64,000 bases of DNA from Diploscapter coronatus (lineage: Eukaryota; Nematoda; Chromadorea; Rhabditida; Rhabditidae): assembly GCA_964036155.1 (NCBI GenBank), contig OZ038423.1, positions 54,389,249 through 54,453,248 of the forward strand, given 5' to 3'. Of this stretch, positions 21,601 through 33,340 are shown piece by piece. Every line of letters begins with the position of its first letter. Within the stretch, counting starts at the first letter, position 1. Made by a program: the position numbers and the translations under genes. A model generated the notes under the pieces. The model saw only the letters and a list, made by a program, of their open reading frames with translations. It made no database searches and had not been told where the DNA came from.

Positions 21601-23810
21601 TAGGTCAGAGTGGTCGTGCGACTTACCCCCTATATGTAGTAGTTCCTTCACAGTTATGTATCTTCGACTTTGAATTTTCAAAAATTTTCCATTCGTGATG
21701 AAACCATAACACTAATTTCGCTTTTGCGATCAGCCCTCCGCATATTTTTGAGTCTGACTCAAATGCTCCCTAGGTTGAGTTATTTTTGAAAGAGCTGAGC
21801 TGATGCAATGCTTGCAGATCTGGATCTGCATATCGGTCTGCCTCTGTCTGAGGCCTGGAGAGTCAGCAGAATTCGAAAAGCCTCCATCTTCGATCGATTC
21901 GACGAATTCGTTTATGATCCAAGTATGATCTTCATCCTGTGATATTGAGAACTGCATAATGCCGTAGGAAACAACTTTAAAAATATGTATTAATGCATAA
22001 CAGGTATTCGATTTTCAATCTTAGTTCCCACTGCTAACGAATATTCTCTTCCTTTGCATTTATTTCAAAAATCATAAACCCGCCACCAATAATGACTCTA
22101 AAGAAAGTCGAATTCTGCACATTCAATAAGTTAATTCTAGTTTCATTATCAATTTCTGTTCCACAACAACTTTGATAAGAATGAAAATAGTTTCCTATTC
22201 TGAGTATTCTTTTTCATGATTTCGGCTAAATTCCAGACAATGTGGATTACCTGTTCGTGCTGAAGCAGTACCTGACCAGAGGCCTCATGATCAAAGTCAC
22301 GTCAAATCCTCCTTGGCTGCAGACTCTCTTTGTAAGTCTTTCGCATTCAATTCATGAGTTATCTTTAAAAAAAGCCAAAAGAACGAAAATTGATCGTTAA
22401 GAAAATGAGTTTTCAGAGAGTGACTCTGAATAATCCCGAAATCTACACGCTCGAGCAGTGCGCAGGACTGGGGATTGGAACTGCGAGAGACATGGCCAGA
22501 TTCTGTCAATTGCTCATCGATGAAAAAATCGTCAGCGGGGTAATCTTATCATTTTTATGCCATTTCCTATCAGATACTTGAATTTTCTGCCAAATTGTTT
22601 TATAGAAAAAATCGACAAGGTTCTAGAAATAGTATGGAAGATCACGAGAAAAAATTACATTTACAAAACTGCTGATTGCGAACTTCGTCGTATTTTTGAG
22701 GATACGATAAATTTGGGATTCTTCTTGTCAGTATTTCATGGTTTTTGAACAATTCTATTTTTAAGTTTAGTAACCAGTACTGACATTTTTACATTGCACT
22801 TGTAAACAGCTAAACATTGCTTGTATTTCAGTCGACCCTGCAACTGCTGGAACAGCCCCTAGTGTACATGCAAGACTGCATCTCGAATGCGAACACGATT
22901 AGAGGTCGAGGAATCTCTTTCGTGGAGGTCGATCTGCCCAAGATACAGAGTCGACTGGTCGGCCATGCGGGCATTGGAGGCCAGAACATTCGATGGGATT
23001 CCAAGAACAGAATCACCTATGCATACCTCAGCAATGGACTCAAGGTTGGATGATTCATTATTTAATTAAAGATTTTTTTGGATTATATATTGATTCCGGA
23101 AATGACAGGTTAATTTGGGATCTTATCATAGGCCTATATTACTCATTCAACTTAAAAATCGTTGCATTTTGTTACGATAATGAAAATACTTGATTCTCGT
23201 TCCAAGTACTTTTTCTATGCATAGCATTACTTGCTTTTTGATATAGCCAGAAAACCTCTTTTCAATTTTTATGAAAGTGGACAAAAACTAAAACTTTGCT
23301 AACAATCACAGTCTATGTTCTTTTTGGTTAGGCTTTAGCCCCGCCCATCTGCAACCTTGCTGCGGCGTTGTGCATCTCCTGTCAATTGCGCAGATTTTGG
23401 CAATTGAGCGCGGTAATTTCTCGTTTTCATTAATTCATTTTCTCTCCATTTTCGTAGGCATTTCTTTTCTTCGAGCGTAATCACAGGATGCTACGAAGAC
23501 AGAGTTCATGAGGCCGTGCAATAAGGCAAAATAATTAGAACTAATTTTGAATTAGGTCGGTCTAAAAATTTCGGTATGATTTCCACCAATACTGCTAGAA
23601 AGAAATGAAAGGTTTTAACAATGCTTTTTCGTAAGATCACTCTTGCAATAGTCAATCGAATCAGCTGTGATTATAACTAATTATTACTTCTCCTTGACTA
23701 AATCGTTCATGATTTTGCAGGGCGGAATGGGCGACCGAGCGAGGCCCTATCTGACACTGACCAATGCCCTGTTCTCATGTCTACCAGGCAACAACAACGA
23801 TCTCCTCTGA
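18611..23810 (+). CDS. Serine beta-lactamase-like (LACT-type) hydrolase
   Basis: These penicillin-binding-protein/class C beta-lactamase-fold hydrolases occur widely in animals, where substrates are mostly unknown. About twelve exons join in phase. The N-terminus ([20 protein letters not shown]) is a signal peptide or membrane anchor. Then come [13 protein letters not shown], and the catalytic SxxK motif as MFSTTKAIG. A typical helix follows, [19 protein letters not shown]. The Tyr motif region reads [20 protein letters not shown], and the third motif is HAGIGGQ in place of a bacterial KTG/HTG. These motifs in the right order make catalysis plausible. The protein ends GNNNDLL. Introns throughout argue against recent bacterial transfer. 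An AATAAA at 24087-24092 follows the stop. Three repeat elements lie in its introns. The physiological role cannot be read from sequence. Confidence 0.88.
19398..19482. repeat. Hairpin repeat with ACACCCACTTTTT arms
   Basis: CCACACCCACTTTTTGAT at about 19402 is complemented by AAAAAGTGGATGTGGATGTGG near 19453-19474. A similar arrangement is at 47276-47342 and a half copy follows at 47750-47790. All are intronic or intergenic. Confidence 0.4.
20169..20267. mobile_element. Small hAT-like MITE (GGAATTC family)
   Basis: The ends CAGGGGTGTTCGAAATTC and (complement) CAGGGTTGTTCGGAATTC are nearly perfect inverted repeats in a 99-bp element. Flanking 8-mers ATAATGAT and ACAGTGAC differ by transitions only. 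It lies in an intron of the beta-lactamase-like gene. Confidence 0.65.
20341..20510. mobile_element. MITE with long CAGATACGTAGGCGTAGTGC ends
   Basis: Inverted ends of about 45 bp begin CAGATACGTAGGCGTAGTGC on the left and CAGATGCATAAACGTAGTGC on the complement of the right. Inside are ATAGGGCATAG and GGTAGGG words in both arms. Flanking 8-mers GTTTTTAC and GTTAAAAC match at five of eight positions. It lies in the same intron as the previous element. Confidence 0.65.
21589..21774. mobile_element. MITE with CTAGGGAG ends, copy 2
   Basis: CTAGGGAGGACTTAGGTCAG at 21589 and the complement of the right end, CTAGGGAGCATTTGAGTCAG, are inverted repeats. This shorter copy is related to 9081-9484 in reverse orientation. 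It is in an intron of the beta-lactamase-like gene, between exons ending 21571 and starting about 21817. Confidence 0.6.
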
Positions 23811-26114
23811 CTGTCTAACCTGCTCCTTCAGTTCTCACCTTCCTCTCTCCATACGGGTGCTTCCCTGCTGGCTGGTAACTGACTTCCCCTCGACTGACCC
23901 ATTCAACAGGTGCCTTCCTCCATTGCCTTATTCCATTTTTGCATTTCTCACTTCAATTATCTCTATTCCCTCTACCCTTCCAATTACGTGTAAATTCGTC
24001 CCATTTTGTACATACCCATATTGGGCGATAATAATACGGACACATCGATTGTCAAAACTGATCTTATTAATTTGTTCTGAACGGTGAATAAAACTCTTTA
24101 TTTCGTGTACCACTTTTCGCTTCCGATGATAAATGAGAAGATCTCGAAGAAAAATAATAAAAGACGCCGGTTCTCACACGATAAACCAGATTGATTTGTA
24201 ATGTGGAGATTGTGAGATTTATCTTATTCAAATCTTATTATCTCTCTATTTGATCGAGAATCGAGAAGCCGATAACAGTGAAATGCACCTTGTCAATGTA
24301 AAGTTTCATTACAACTTCGAATTTCAGACAGACTTTCATTAACAAGCTGACCTTCATCAAATCGCATTCCATAGGTAATTAGCGAAAGTGTCTGTCCTAG
24401 CTGTATGTATGCGCGATCTCTCATATGGCATTACATTCGTCTTCCCTTCCTTGTTACCTTGAATTAGTCGGTGGCTGCACAAAGCCTCATATCCGCCTGA
24501 TTTGGGCGATGAGTGATATTTGGTCTGAGGATGACTAGCTGCGAGAAGAGTGAAGGAAGGGCTGCCTGCTTCCGCTGCCATTCTGCCATTTAACAGAGAT
24601 GCGAGATAAATGGCTATGGAAATATGGGGCACAGGCTTCGACCTGCGTCAAGGCTTGCAACTTTTCTTTCTTTTCTCTAACGGGTTTCCCCTTCCCTCTA
24701 TGCATCTTTATTTTAGCCACTGCCCAGAAAGGAAAGCAATGCTTCTCCTTTTTGCATGTCTTTTCTCGCCAGAGAAGGAACTTTAGGTCGGGTGGAGATT
24801 TGCGATGAAACCTATATCATTCAAAAGAACAGAATTTTCCGAGTCGAATGGTGTAATTTTTATCCGCTGAGGAGGTACGGTCAAAGATTAGCAAGTTAAA
24901 GCAGACAGCTTTTGCATTAAATTCACCGATTTGTATCAAAATAACGATCACTGGAGTTCGCCACTTCTTCGACTCCCTTCATTTCACATGCTATTTCTTC
25001 GAGCGATCGTCGATTTTACACGAACTCAAACTATTATATGCGGAAAATTTCGTTATTAACATTCTAATCTTGTATTAAGTCTAACCTAATTTCTGATCAT
25101 ACCTCCTCAGCAGATAAAACTTACATCATTCGATTCAGAAAATTCTGCTCTTTCGAATGATATAGGTTTCATCGCAAATCTCCACCCGACCTAAAGTTCT
25201 CTTCCATGCCAGCCTTTTTGTTATTCTGTCTGTGTCTTTCCTTCTATCTGTTTCTGTCTATATCTTCTTTTTCTCTTTACATCATCTCTGTCATCTTTTC
25301 ATCTCATCAGACAGTCATACAATCAAACACTCCCCTCTCTTCTAATGAATATATTCCGGCAATAATCCTTATCCTTGCATATTCACATTCCATATATACA
25401 CTTCTGCATTCCTGTAAGATTCCACACTCATTCGTTCTTGTGCCATTTCGTTCGAACGCCGATCATTGCTTATTTTTCACAATTAGTAATTCACTAATTT
25501 CTGATGAACTGATGAACAGTGATGTTCATCATTTTGGTGATTATCCAAGGATGATTGATTTCTTGCGTCACTATTGATTTTGCCTGATATCATCAATTCA
25601 ATTAAAAATTTAGATCTGATTCAATTTTGAGATTTTAATTTTGAATCACATCCAAATATTAGTTCCCCATAATTCCATGCAGATTTTTAAAAATAATTTT
25701 CATAATTTTCTTCCTTGAAAGTATGAAGAACAAAAACCATTATTTCGGTAGAACACTCGATTATCTATATTGTATAACAAAATTCAAAAGATCTTCACGG
25801 AATTATGGGCAACGTCAATATTCTGATCTTCAAAATGTGATAAATTGCGAAAAATCAAGTCATATCTAAGCTTGAAATGACAGATGTGTATCGCATAAGT
25901 TTGAAGTTTCCGTCATATTAGTGCCAACTATATGCTAATTTTACCACTTTCAAATTTATAAATCATCTATTCTGTCTCCTTTTATCTGTATTCGACAGTA
26001 GTATTGTCCATTTGTTTACTCGCTAAAATCTTTATATTGCTTCAGTTGTATCATTAGACTTTTATCGTCAAGTTTAAGATTGCTCCTTATCAAGGTTTTT
26101 ACTTCAGGCATCGA
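23811..26114. other. 2.3 kb intergenic region
   Basis: It holds the poly(A) signal of the upstream gene (24087-24092), a 420-bp long-arm inverted repeat (24778-25199), and AT-rich sequence up to the next start. An open frame at 25206-25577 is hydrophobic and low in complexity and is not accepted as a gene. Confidence 0.5.
24778..25199. mobile_element. Foldback element with ~115-bp arms
   Basis: The left arm starts GAACTTTAGGTCGGGTGGAG and runs to about 24891; the right arm (25084-25199) is its reverse complement with scattered, mostly transition, differences. The 190-bp centre is unrelated to either arm. No open frame resembles a transposase. A transcript crossing it would fold into a long near-perfect hairpin. 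Confidence 0.7.
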
Positions 26115-29100
26115 ATGGTCAAGGTCATTTACATCGTGATTCCGCTAATAGTATGCGGCATGATCTTGCTGTTTGCTTATCATCAATGGCAAAGCCGAAC
26201 GTCGTTCGAATTGGAGGCGAGAAGAGACGGTTAGAGACTTTCACACATACAGCTGCTCCATAAGCTTGTTAATTCTATATTGACCCATTGCGCGGTGCGA
26301 TTAATGCTGTTAAAGTTCGAATTAAAACTGTTTGAGACACAGATGCGTAGAATCGCCTATTTTAAGGGTAGTTGTTTGGTGACCAAGGAACATCGTATTT
26401 TCACTTACGCAGGATTCAAGAAAAATAAACGAGGTTTAAAACGCGTCTATGCATAGATTAGATCTTTTATTTATTTATCATTGGAATGTTACATCATGCC
26501 TATTTTCTTGTTTTTTTTTCTTTTAATTTCACACTTAAGTTCATTTCGTGCGAGATTCGTCTGATTTATTTGCGATAGTTCGTCGTTTTTATTTTTTATT
26601 TTCGCGCGAAATCTTTAGTCGAATAATTTATACTCTGTTTTTTTTTTCTATCTTGGCCGTATATAAGATTACATTAAAAACTATAAATCAGCCACTTGAA
26701 ATGAAAGGCTTTCTATGTAAAACTAAAAAAAGTCTTCCTGCTATTGTAGCATATATCTATAAAGGGAATGTATTATTAATTTATTTATAAGAAGTGCTTA
26801 AATGATCAGAAACAATGCTTGAAATGAATAGCATTTATTTATAAACTATTGTATAGCTAGAAGTAGAAAAAACGGAGACGGAAACAATGGGGATATTTTC
26901 ATATGGTCATTCGAGGCAAACGCGTGGAAAAAAGAACAAGAATCGGAACAGCACTTATAAATGAGGAATGAGGAAAACTAATTGCGGCCAGGCAAGCATA
27001 CAGTCATGTTCGCCAAGTGTGTCTCCGAGTCTGAGGATATTTATCTAAGACGGTTTATGCCTCTTCTCGCCTTTTCCTCACCCTTTATTCTCTTCCTATT
27101 TCCTGTCCTTTCTTCGTTCTTCTCTTTGCCTCTTGGCCTTTTATGGCGGATTCGATCGCATGTTATTGGATATTGGATATTGGACATATCTCCCTTCTGC
27201 TATAGAAGCTAAGCAGCCTTTGTCTCTGCTGTCTGTCTGCATCGCTCTTGCAATCAGCACGATAACACGCACTCTCTCACTGCCTCAGTCAGCAATCAGT
27301 CAATTCTTATTCAACTCATAGTCATAGCACCTATCCAATTATCCGTTTCCATTTTCTTCCTGATCTCCTCAAACCGTCATACATCAATAGCAAAATAAGG
27401 AATATCAAAGAAGTTCCATGTGCAATGTAAGATTACTTGGAGAAACCCATGTAAAGGGGCAACGCGAATTAGTGAAAGGCAGTGATGATGACATAAAAGG
27501 CAAGTTGATTAGCCAATCCTGTCCAAGACAGGGGGGATGAGAACATATTGATTGATCTGTAGAGATTTCGACCAAAATGATAACATTGGCGAAGTACTGA
27601 TTTTTGCAGGGTTCGTAAAACTACTGTCTCAATTCTGTTTCACGTTATCCTTACAAGACATGACTTTTAATTGGTAGATAGAAATTTATCGAAACTCAGA
27701 TACGAGTATTGATAGTTAGCGGTATTATCATTTTTAAATGACATTTTGGGCAATTGCGTGTCCAAATTCACGCAAATTTGTCATATTCTCTAAATGAAAA
27801 TCGGCATTAAGAAAGAAATTGTCGTTGGATTATTAGCAAATTAGCAAAGATTATTAATCAGATTTAGGAGGCGCAAATTAAAATCAATAATTGGCATATT
27901 TGCATTTTTTTCTTTAGAAATATGTGAGAATGTGAAAAGAAGATTTATCAGTATCCCATAATCAATTTGTGGAACATACTGAAAGGCCACTACGAAACTA
28001 GACTGTCAATATCTAATAATATTATTTATGAACACAGACATAGAGGAAAAGTCCAGTGGTGGTATTCTTTGCTTGATAACTGCGAGTTAAAGGTCGCCGT
28101 TAAAATTTTTTAACAGTGACCTTTAACCCTCTTAACGGCGACCTATGGTTTTTTCAAACTAATGATGCAAAGTTAATTGGAGGTGAAATCTTGTAGTTTT
28201 TTCACGAAAAGCTGCTGGATGTCATATATTTCTACAGCGGAATGAGAAAAAGTTCAAATAATTACCCAAAACCTAGAATTTGAGGTCTAATGGTGACCTT
28301 TTAATCGCTAACGGCGACCTCGTTTTTATAACTCGCAGTTAGTCGCCTAACAGCGAGCTAGTTAACAGTGAGCTCGCCGTTAAGGAAATTCGCTAACTGG
28401 GAGTTAGTACGAAATAGTATGGGAAAATGAGAGATTTAACTGCACTTAACTCCCAGTTTAAAAAGTCAAAATTCTACTTTTCATAACTGGGAGTTAAGTC
28501 TCTCATTTTCCCATACTATTTCGTACTAACTCCCAGTTAGCGAATTTTCTTAACGGTGAGCTCGCTGTTAACTAATTCCAGTTAGATTCTCTTAACAGTG
28601 AGCTCGCCGTTAACTAACTCGCAGTTAGTAGCAAAAATACGACCACTTGCAGTTAAATCTCTCACTTTCCCATACTATTTCGCACTTTGCTAACTCGCAG
28701 TTAACATTTTCTAACTCGCAGTTAGCGATTCTCTTAACTCGCAGTTAAGTTTCCCTTAACGGTGAGCTCGCCGTTCGTTAGCTCGCAGTTAGCAGCAAAG
28801 AATACCACCACAGATAAACCAATGAAGACTGTCTAATGATTTAATATTTAGCTGATTCTGGTATGGCCAGTCTTGGAGCAGGAAACGAAGAAGCAGGAAA
28901 CGGAGGAGCGACAAGAAGAGGGGCTCAACCCAAATTGAACCCATGCACAGAAGGCGATAGTTTCGAGAATGGAGTTACTTGCAGAACGAAAGGAGCAACC
29001 GACCACACTATATTCGTCCCTCCATTCGTCAACATTAATGACCACTTCAAGGTAATTTATATTTTCGATTAAAGACGATGAAAACCTGTAAGCTATTGTG

Positions 29101-31481
29101 GACGTCCGATTACTTGATCAAAATGAAAAATAACCCATTTTCTATACGCGCACAAATAAAGAAGTGTGCATACCAAACTTGTTCATTGCTCCACGCGTTG
29201 TTTTTCTCTCTTCTTTTCTCTACCATCTCTTCTACAAGTTCCATAAGACAATGCAATGCATTTTCCGTAATGCACACTCGGTTATCTTTGCGCGTGTAAA
29301 AATGCGCCATTTGTCATTTGCATCAAGTAAGCGGAATGTGTAGAAAGCTTCGATGATCCATAAACCAGAATATAACTGGATATTATTTGTTATTATGGCA
29401 AACAATCGAAAAAGTTAGAAGATTAGAAGTTGTCAAAATTGGCACAATTAGATAGTCTCTAAGTTGTTTACTGCTTGGCCAAATAAGTGGACAGAAAATT
29501 GGAAACTTCGTTACAAAATTGTCGTTTTTTTTCTTTTCAATTACTTTTAACCAGTTTTCTAAACAAACGATCTAAAAGAAAGAACACGTATTTCAGTACA
29601 ACACACAATACAAGCTCGCTACGTGCGTAATTGTCGGAGATTATGCCCCCGTGCTGGCGTCGACTTCCTGCCTGCTGGAGGATCCAGCTTTGCTCGAGCA
29701 ACTTGATTTCGAGAATTTCACGGCTGGTCATGGCAAAATCCAGAAGTGAGCCATCATCTATCATCGATTTGAAACGCCAAGGAATTTGTTTTTTTATCAT
29801 TGTTATTATCATTTCAAATTTTCATTCGTAATTTACACAACTTTTAGCTTCTTCCGAATGGCTCTCAGGTTAATGTTTGAACGATGTTATAAGCTAAGAG
29901 ATAACATCAAGGTTTTTCACGCATACATGAGAAGCCGAAATTATGCATAATTGGCTAATTTATGCAAAACAACGCATTTTATAACATGCCAAACTAATAT
30001 CAAATTGAGGATAAACATAACTAACTGGAATTAAACATCAATCAGTTGACAAATATTGATATTAACCTATGCATGTGATTGACACATAATGAGCTTTCCG
30101 TTAATATCGCAATCAGGATCGTGTGAAATTTCGTATCCGTTTGGTTTAAACCCTAACTTCATATTTTCGAACCATACGGATATTTGTTTGTAAATGAAAC
30201 AATTTCGTTTTATGCGAAAAATTTAGATATCACGAAATTTCGTTTTTATTAAAATTTTTCCAATTTAATTTCACAATGTTCTGATTGGAGTGGAATTACT
30301 GCAAGTTGCTCAGTGATAAGAGAACGAATTCAGGTGCAACGACACTGCTCCGTTTTCCATGCGACGAAAAATTGACTTGGACCAACTGGATGAGGACACA
30401 AATCGATTGGCTGTTATTGTCAATCCTATCGATAGATTCATTACCGCTTTCCATAAATTCTGCATGAGGTAAGAAAATTCGGAATCTTAATCGATTTTGA
30501 AATGATAATTGATATTTTCAATATGAATAAAGTTTAGCAGAGATCATATTTAATTTTGAATGATTCACTAAATTAGCTTTATGAGAATATTTCAGACAAG
30601 AATGCTATGGTTGTGAGAAGAGCAACATGTTGTGTGCTCTGATAGGAATCGAGAAGAGACTGATGATGATGGCTAGGGGAATGAAGATCAAACGAATCAA
30701 AATCGACTTCGCTTTTGCTCCACAGTCATGGTTAGGGCTGATTTATTTGATTATTTATTTTTCATAAAATTTATAGGTTCTGCCAATTTGACAGATATTT
30801 GCTAAATACAACTATGATCAAACTTGGCATGAATGGAGACGAGGATCAGCAATTGTTTATAGAAGAATTAACCAGCTTGTTAGCAAAGAAAGGAGTAAAC
30901 GATACTCTCATCAGTATGTTGAAGAATCAGCTTGAAGGTAAAGAGATATGCGTGCTAATATTATAAAATTGGTCTAATTAATGAAAAGTAAGAATAGCGA
31001 ATTCTTAAGAAATACATATGCGAACAAATGACTAGTGACTAAATGCACATTTCTTTCGAGAATTTTCTACCCTTTCCAACGAAATTGTCATAAGAGCGTG
31101 CACATGTATGCATAGGCATTTTCTTATTTTAGTTTGTCAGTCAAAATTCACTATCTTCATAAATTGATAAAATTGTCATTTTTCTTTTCAAATTCAGATA
31201 TCCATATTGCAAATAGTCGTAATTTACGTAGAGTCCGCGCCCAACTCTTCAAAAATTGGAAACTCAAGGCCAGATTCCTGCGCATTTATGGACACGATTT
31301 CTCCATATTTGGATACCAAAATCCATTGAAAAATCAGCGAAGAGTCGAAGCCAAGCCTGAGACTAGTGAAAATGGGGAAAATGCCGAAGATTATGAAACT
31401 AAGCCCAGAAGGAAGGCAGGTAGGAAGAATCGAGCAAAGAGCAAACAGAACGAAAATTATGAGGACGAATCTGAGTCGTAG
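26115..31481 (+). CDS. Diverged carbohydrate-sulfotransferase-like type II membrane protein
   Basis: The architecture is that of a Golgi sulfotransferase of the Sulfotransfer_2 (HNK-1/chondroitin) group. It has a short cytoplasmic end, one membrane anchor (VIYIVIPLIVCGMILLFAY) and a low-complexity stem, then the catalytic-like domain. Family landmarks are: ATCVIVGDYAPVLASTSCLL (normally the 5'-phosphosulfate loop), VNPIDRFITAFHKFCMR (the 3'-phosphate motif), ECYGCEKSN, a PQSWFCQF segment and ARFLRIYGHDFSIFGY. About eight exons join in phase from 26115. The usual Lys/Ser of the first loop is not evident and Arg of the RxPxxR motif is Asn, so activity is doubtful. The tail after 31320 is rich in Lys, Arg and Glu and unlike the family. 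The 2.6-kb first intron contains the palindromic element. Worms carry many such genes. Family call is by motif only. Confidence 0.7.
28054..28813. mobile_element. Element built of self-complementary words (AACTGCGAGTTA, TTAACGGTGAGCTCGCCGTTAA)
   Basis: The outer inverted ends share TGGTGGTATTCTTTGCT. Between them nearly every 12-15 bp is a variant of a few words: TAACTGCGAGTTA, TAACTGGGAGTTA, TTAACGGCGACCT and the palindromic TTAACGGTGAGCTCGCCGTTAA, in both orientations. A nested inverted repeat of about 48 bp (28391-28440 against 28495-28543) contains CGAAATAGTATGGGAAAATG. No protein frame. It sits inside the first intron of the sulfotransferase-like gene. I found no matching 8-bp duplication. 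Confidence 0.75.
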
Positions 31482-32862
31482 TGTTGGAATTAGATGTAAT
31501 GTGAAGTCAGTAGTAGTGTTAGTAATTAGGCTAGTCAATAGGGTATTGTATTGTGTATGAAAAGAGCTTTAATATTAACAATATCAAATTATACACTTCG
31601 CTCAGATGTGTAGGGTATTGTTTCACGGAGGGTTTTTAATAAGAACTTGAATATCATGTCTAATTTTGTATATTTTGTAAAATTGAATTCATTATAAGTA
31701 ATAAGGCATATTACTTTGACTTATCAACGATTTTATGAGAAAAATACCCAATAAGAGTAATGTGCTTATATCCTTGCCAATGGTGTAAATGCTTCATAAA
31801 TTTTGAAATGACATTAACGTACTTATGCAAGCTCCTTATGTCTTCCGAATCTAGACATAGTCATTTATTGTTTGATATTATTTTTTAAAAATACGTATAC
31901 TTTTGAATTTGTTGATATTTTTGCAAAGTATGCGTATTTTTCAAATACAGTTCGATTCACAATTCACTATTCATGTTGTGATAGTCTTCTTCTTAAATTT
32001 GTCAGCACAAAGTTTGTCTTCGATTTATTACGAGTATTTCGTTTTGAATTTCTATTTATCTCGGAGTTTTAAATAGTGTTAATTGATGTATGAAGATGAA
32101 AATATTCTTTACTTATAGGGGCCGCAAACTCCTCCCCCGTGCATTTTTTGCTTTGACTCAAAAAGTGGTCATTTGAAACTCCAAAAATGGGAAGCGAGTA
32201 CCCTTCAAAGTGAATCGGCATAACAGCATAATCAGTCAGATTCGATGAACTATTCTGAGAATTGAGTTTTGGTTTAAAAATTATATCAGAAAGTGCGCGT
32301 ACACTCGAGATAACTACCGGTGTAGAAGTAAAAACTTTGTACGTATAGCCGATCGATTTTGGTCACTTTTCCGGCTAAAAATTATTTTACATTATTTTTT
32401 CTTTGCGAATATTTTAGTCACATCGAGGTTGATCTTTTGAAGTGAAAATGCAAAAAATTACGAATTCTGTAAAACCGCTTGCCGTCCCTATTTATTCATT
32501 TAGAACTCCCTGTATAAAAGTTGCATATCGATTGTTTTCGATGGTTATGAAAATAAATGGTCATGTGCTTTTTAAAATGTGAAATTTTAAAATGATTAGA
32601 AGAAAATTCGAGAAATGAATAGTCAAGTAGCAAATGCTGCTAGCTTTCCAATGTCTGGAAAGAAAATGGAAGAGAGCAAGAGAATAGAAGAGAAGAGAAG
32701 GAGGAAAGAATGCCCTAGGCTAAGAGAATCGATATATTTTCACTTTAGCTTGAAGCTCGAGGACATTCATTCTCAAATTTCCATTCATTATTCTCTGATG
32801 ATATATCTATATATCTATTTCAATGGGCTGATATGTAATAGTAAATAAATTTAAATGATCAC
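31482..32862. other. 1.4 kb intergenic region
   Basis: AT-rich sequence containing one MITE (32116-32490). Otherwise no exon, RNA gene or clear regulatory element is seen. Confidence 0.5.
32116..32490. mobile_element. MITE with TAGGGGCCGCAAAC ends, copy 2, 8-bp duplication
   Basis: The left end TAGGGGCCGCAAACTCC and the complement of the right end TAGGGACGGCAAGCGG are inverted. Flanking TTTACTTA and TTTATTCA agree at six of eight positions (two transitions), supporting hAT-like insertion. Ends match the element at 5570-5939. Confidence 0.6.
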
Positions 32863-33181
32863 AATGTCTCTGCCGGTAAGTCAAGGATTATATCATTTCA
32901 GAGTTACATTAGTTTGCAGGAATTTCAAACCGGAGAAATTATAACGTTTTATATGTTACTGTTCACGATCATTCTAACAGCAACTGTGGTGGTTTATTAC
33001 AAATGCATCTCACCGAGTGGGTTTATTATGATTTTGATGTCGTAATATCGAAAAGTTCTTGATAAAAATTGTAAATTTAGATTTGGATGATCGAAACTCG
33101 AGAAAGACCTTTAACACTGCGAAAAGAATTGCAAAATGCGAAGAAATCATGGGGAAATGCATTAGAAGACGAAATTCGTGA
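32863..33181 (+). CDS. 69-residue single-pass membrane protein
   Basis: I do not recognise this gene. Three exons (32863-32874, about 32920-33019, 33081-33181) join in phase to MSLPEFQTGE, a strongly hydrophobic span (IITFYMLLFTIILTATVVVY), then a Cys- and Lys/Arg-rich tail ending KCIRRRNS. The lack of a positive start and the basic C-terminus suggest the tail faces the cytoplasm (N-out). Introns have GTAAGT- and GTGGGT-type donors and TTGCAG / ATTTAG acceptors. It is small, so a spurious model is possible, but the clean phase across two introns and the membrane span favour a real gene. Confidence 0.5.
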
Positions 33182-33340
33182 ATTATCGATTTGAGGAAGT
33201 GTGTTAAAATATTTATTGTTGAAGTTGCTCATTTTCAAGTGTATTATGTAAATAGCCCACAATAAAATAATTCTAACACAGGTAAAATATTTCTTCTATC
33301 AATAAAATGATAAAGATGGCGATGATAAAATATACCTTCC

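Noticed and set aside
18611..23810. Horizontal transfer of a bacterial beta-lactamase
   Set aside because: The gene has about a dozen introns and local base composition, and LACT-type genes are long-standing in animals.
25206..25577. 123-codon open frame, hydrophobic start
   Set aside because: Begins at the border of a foldback element, low-complexity Ser/Leu/Ile composition, no homology recognised.
28054..28813. CRISPR-like array
   Set aside because: The words are in both orientations, unevenly spaced and without unique spacers; eukaryotic context.
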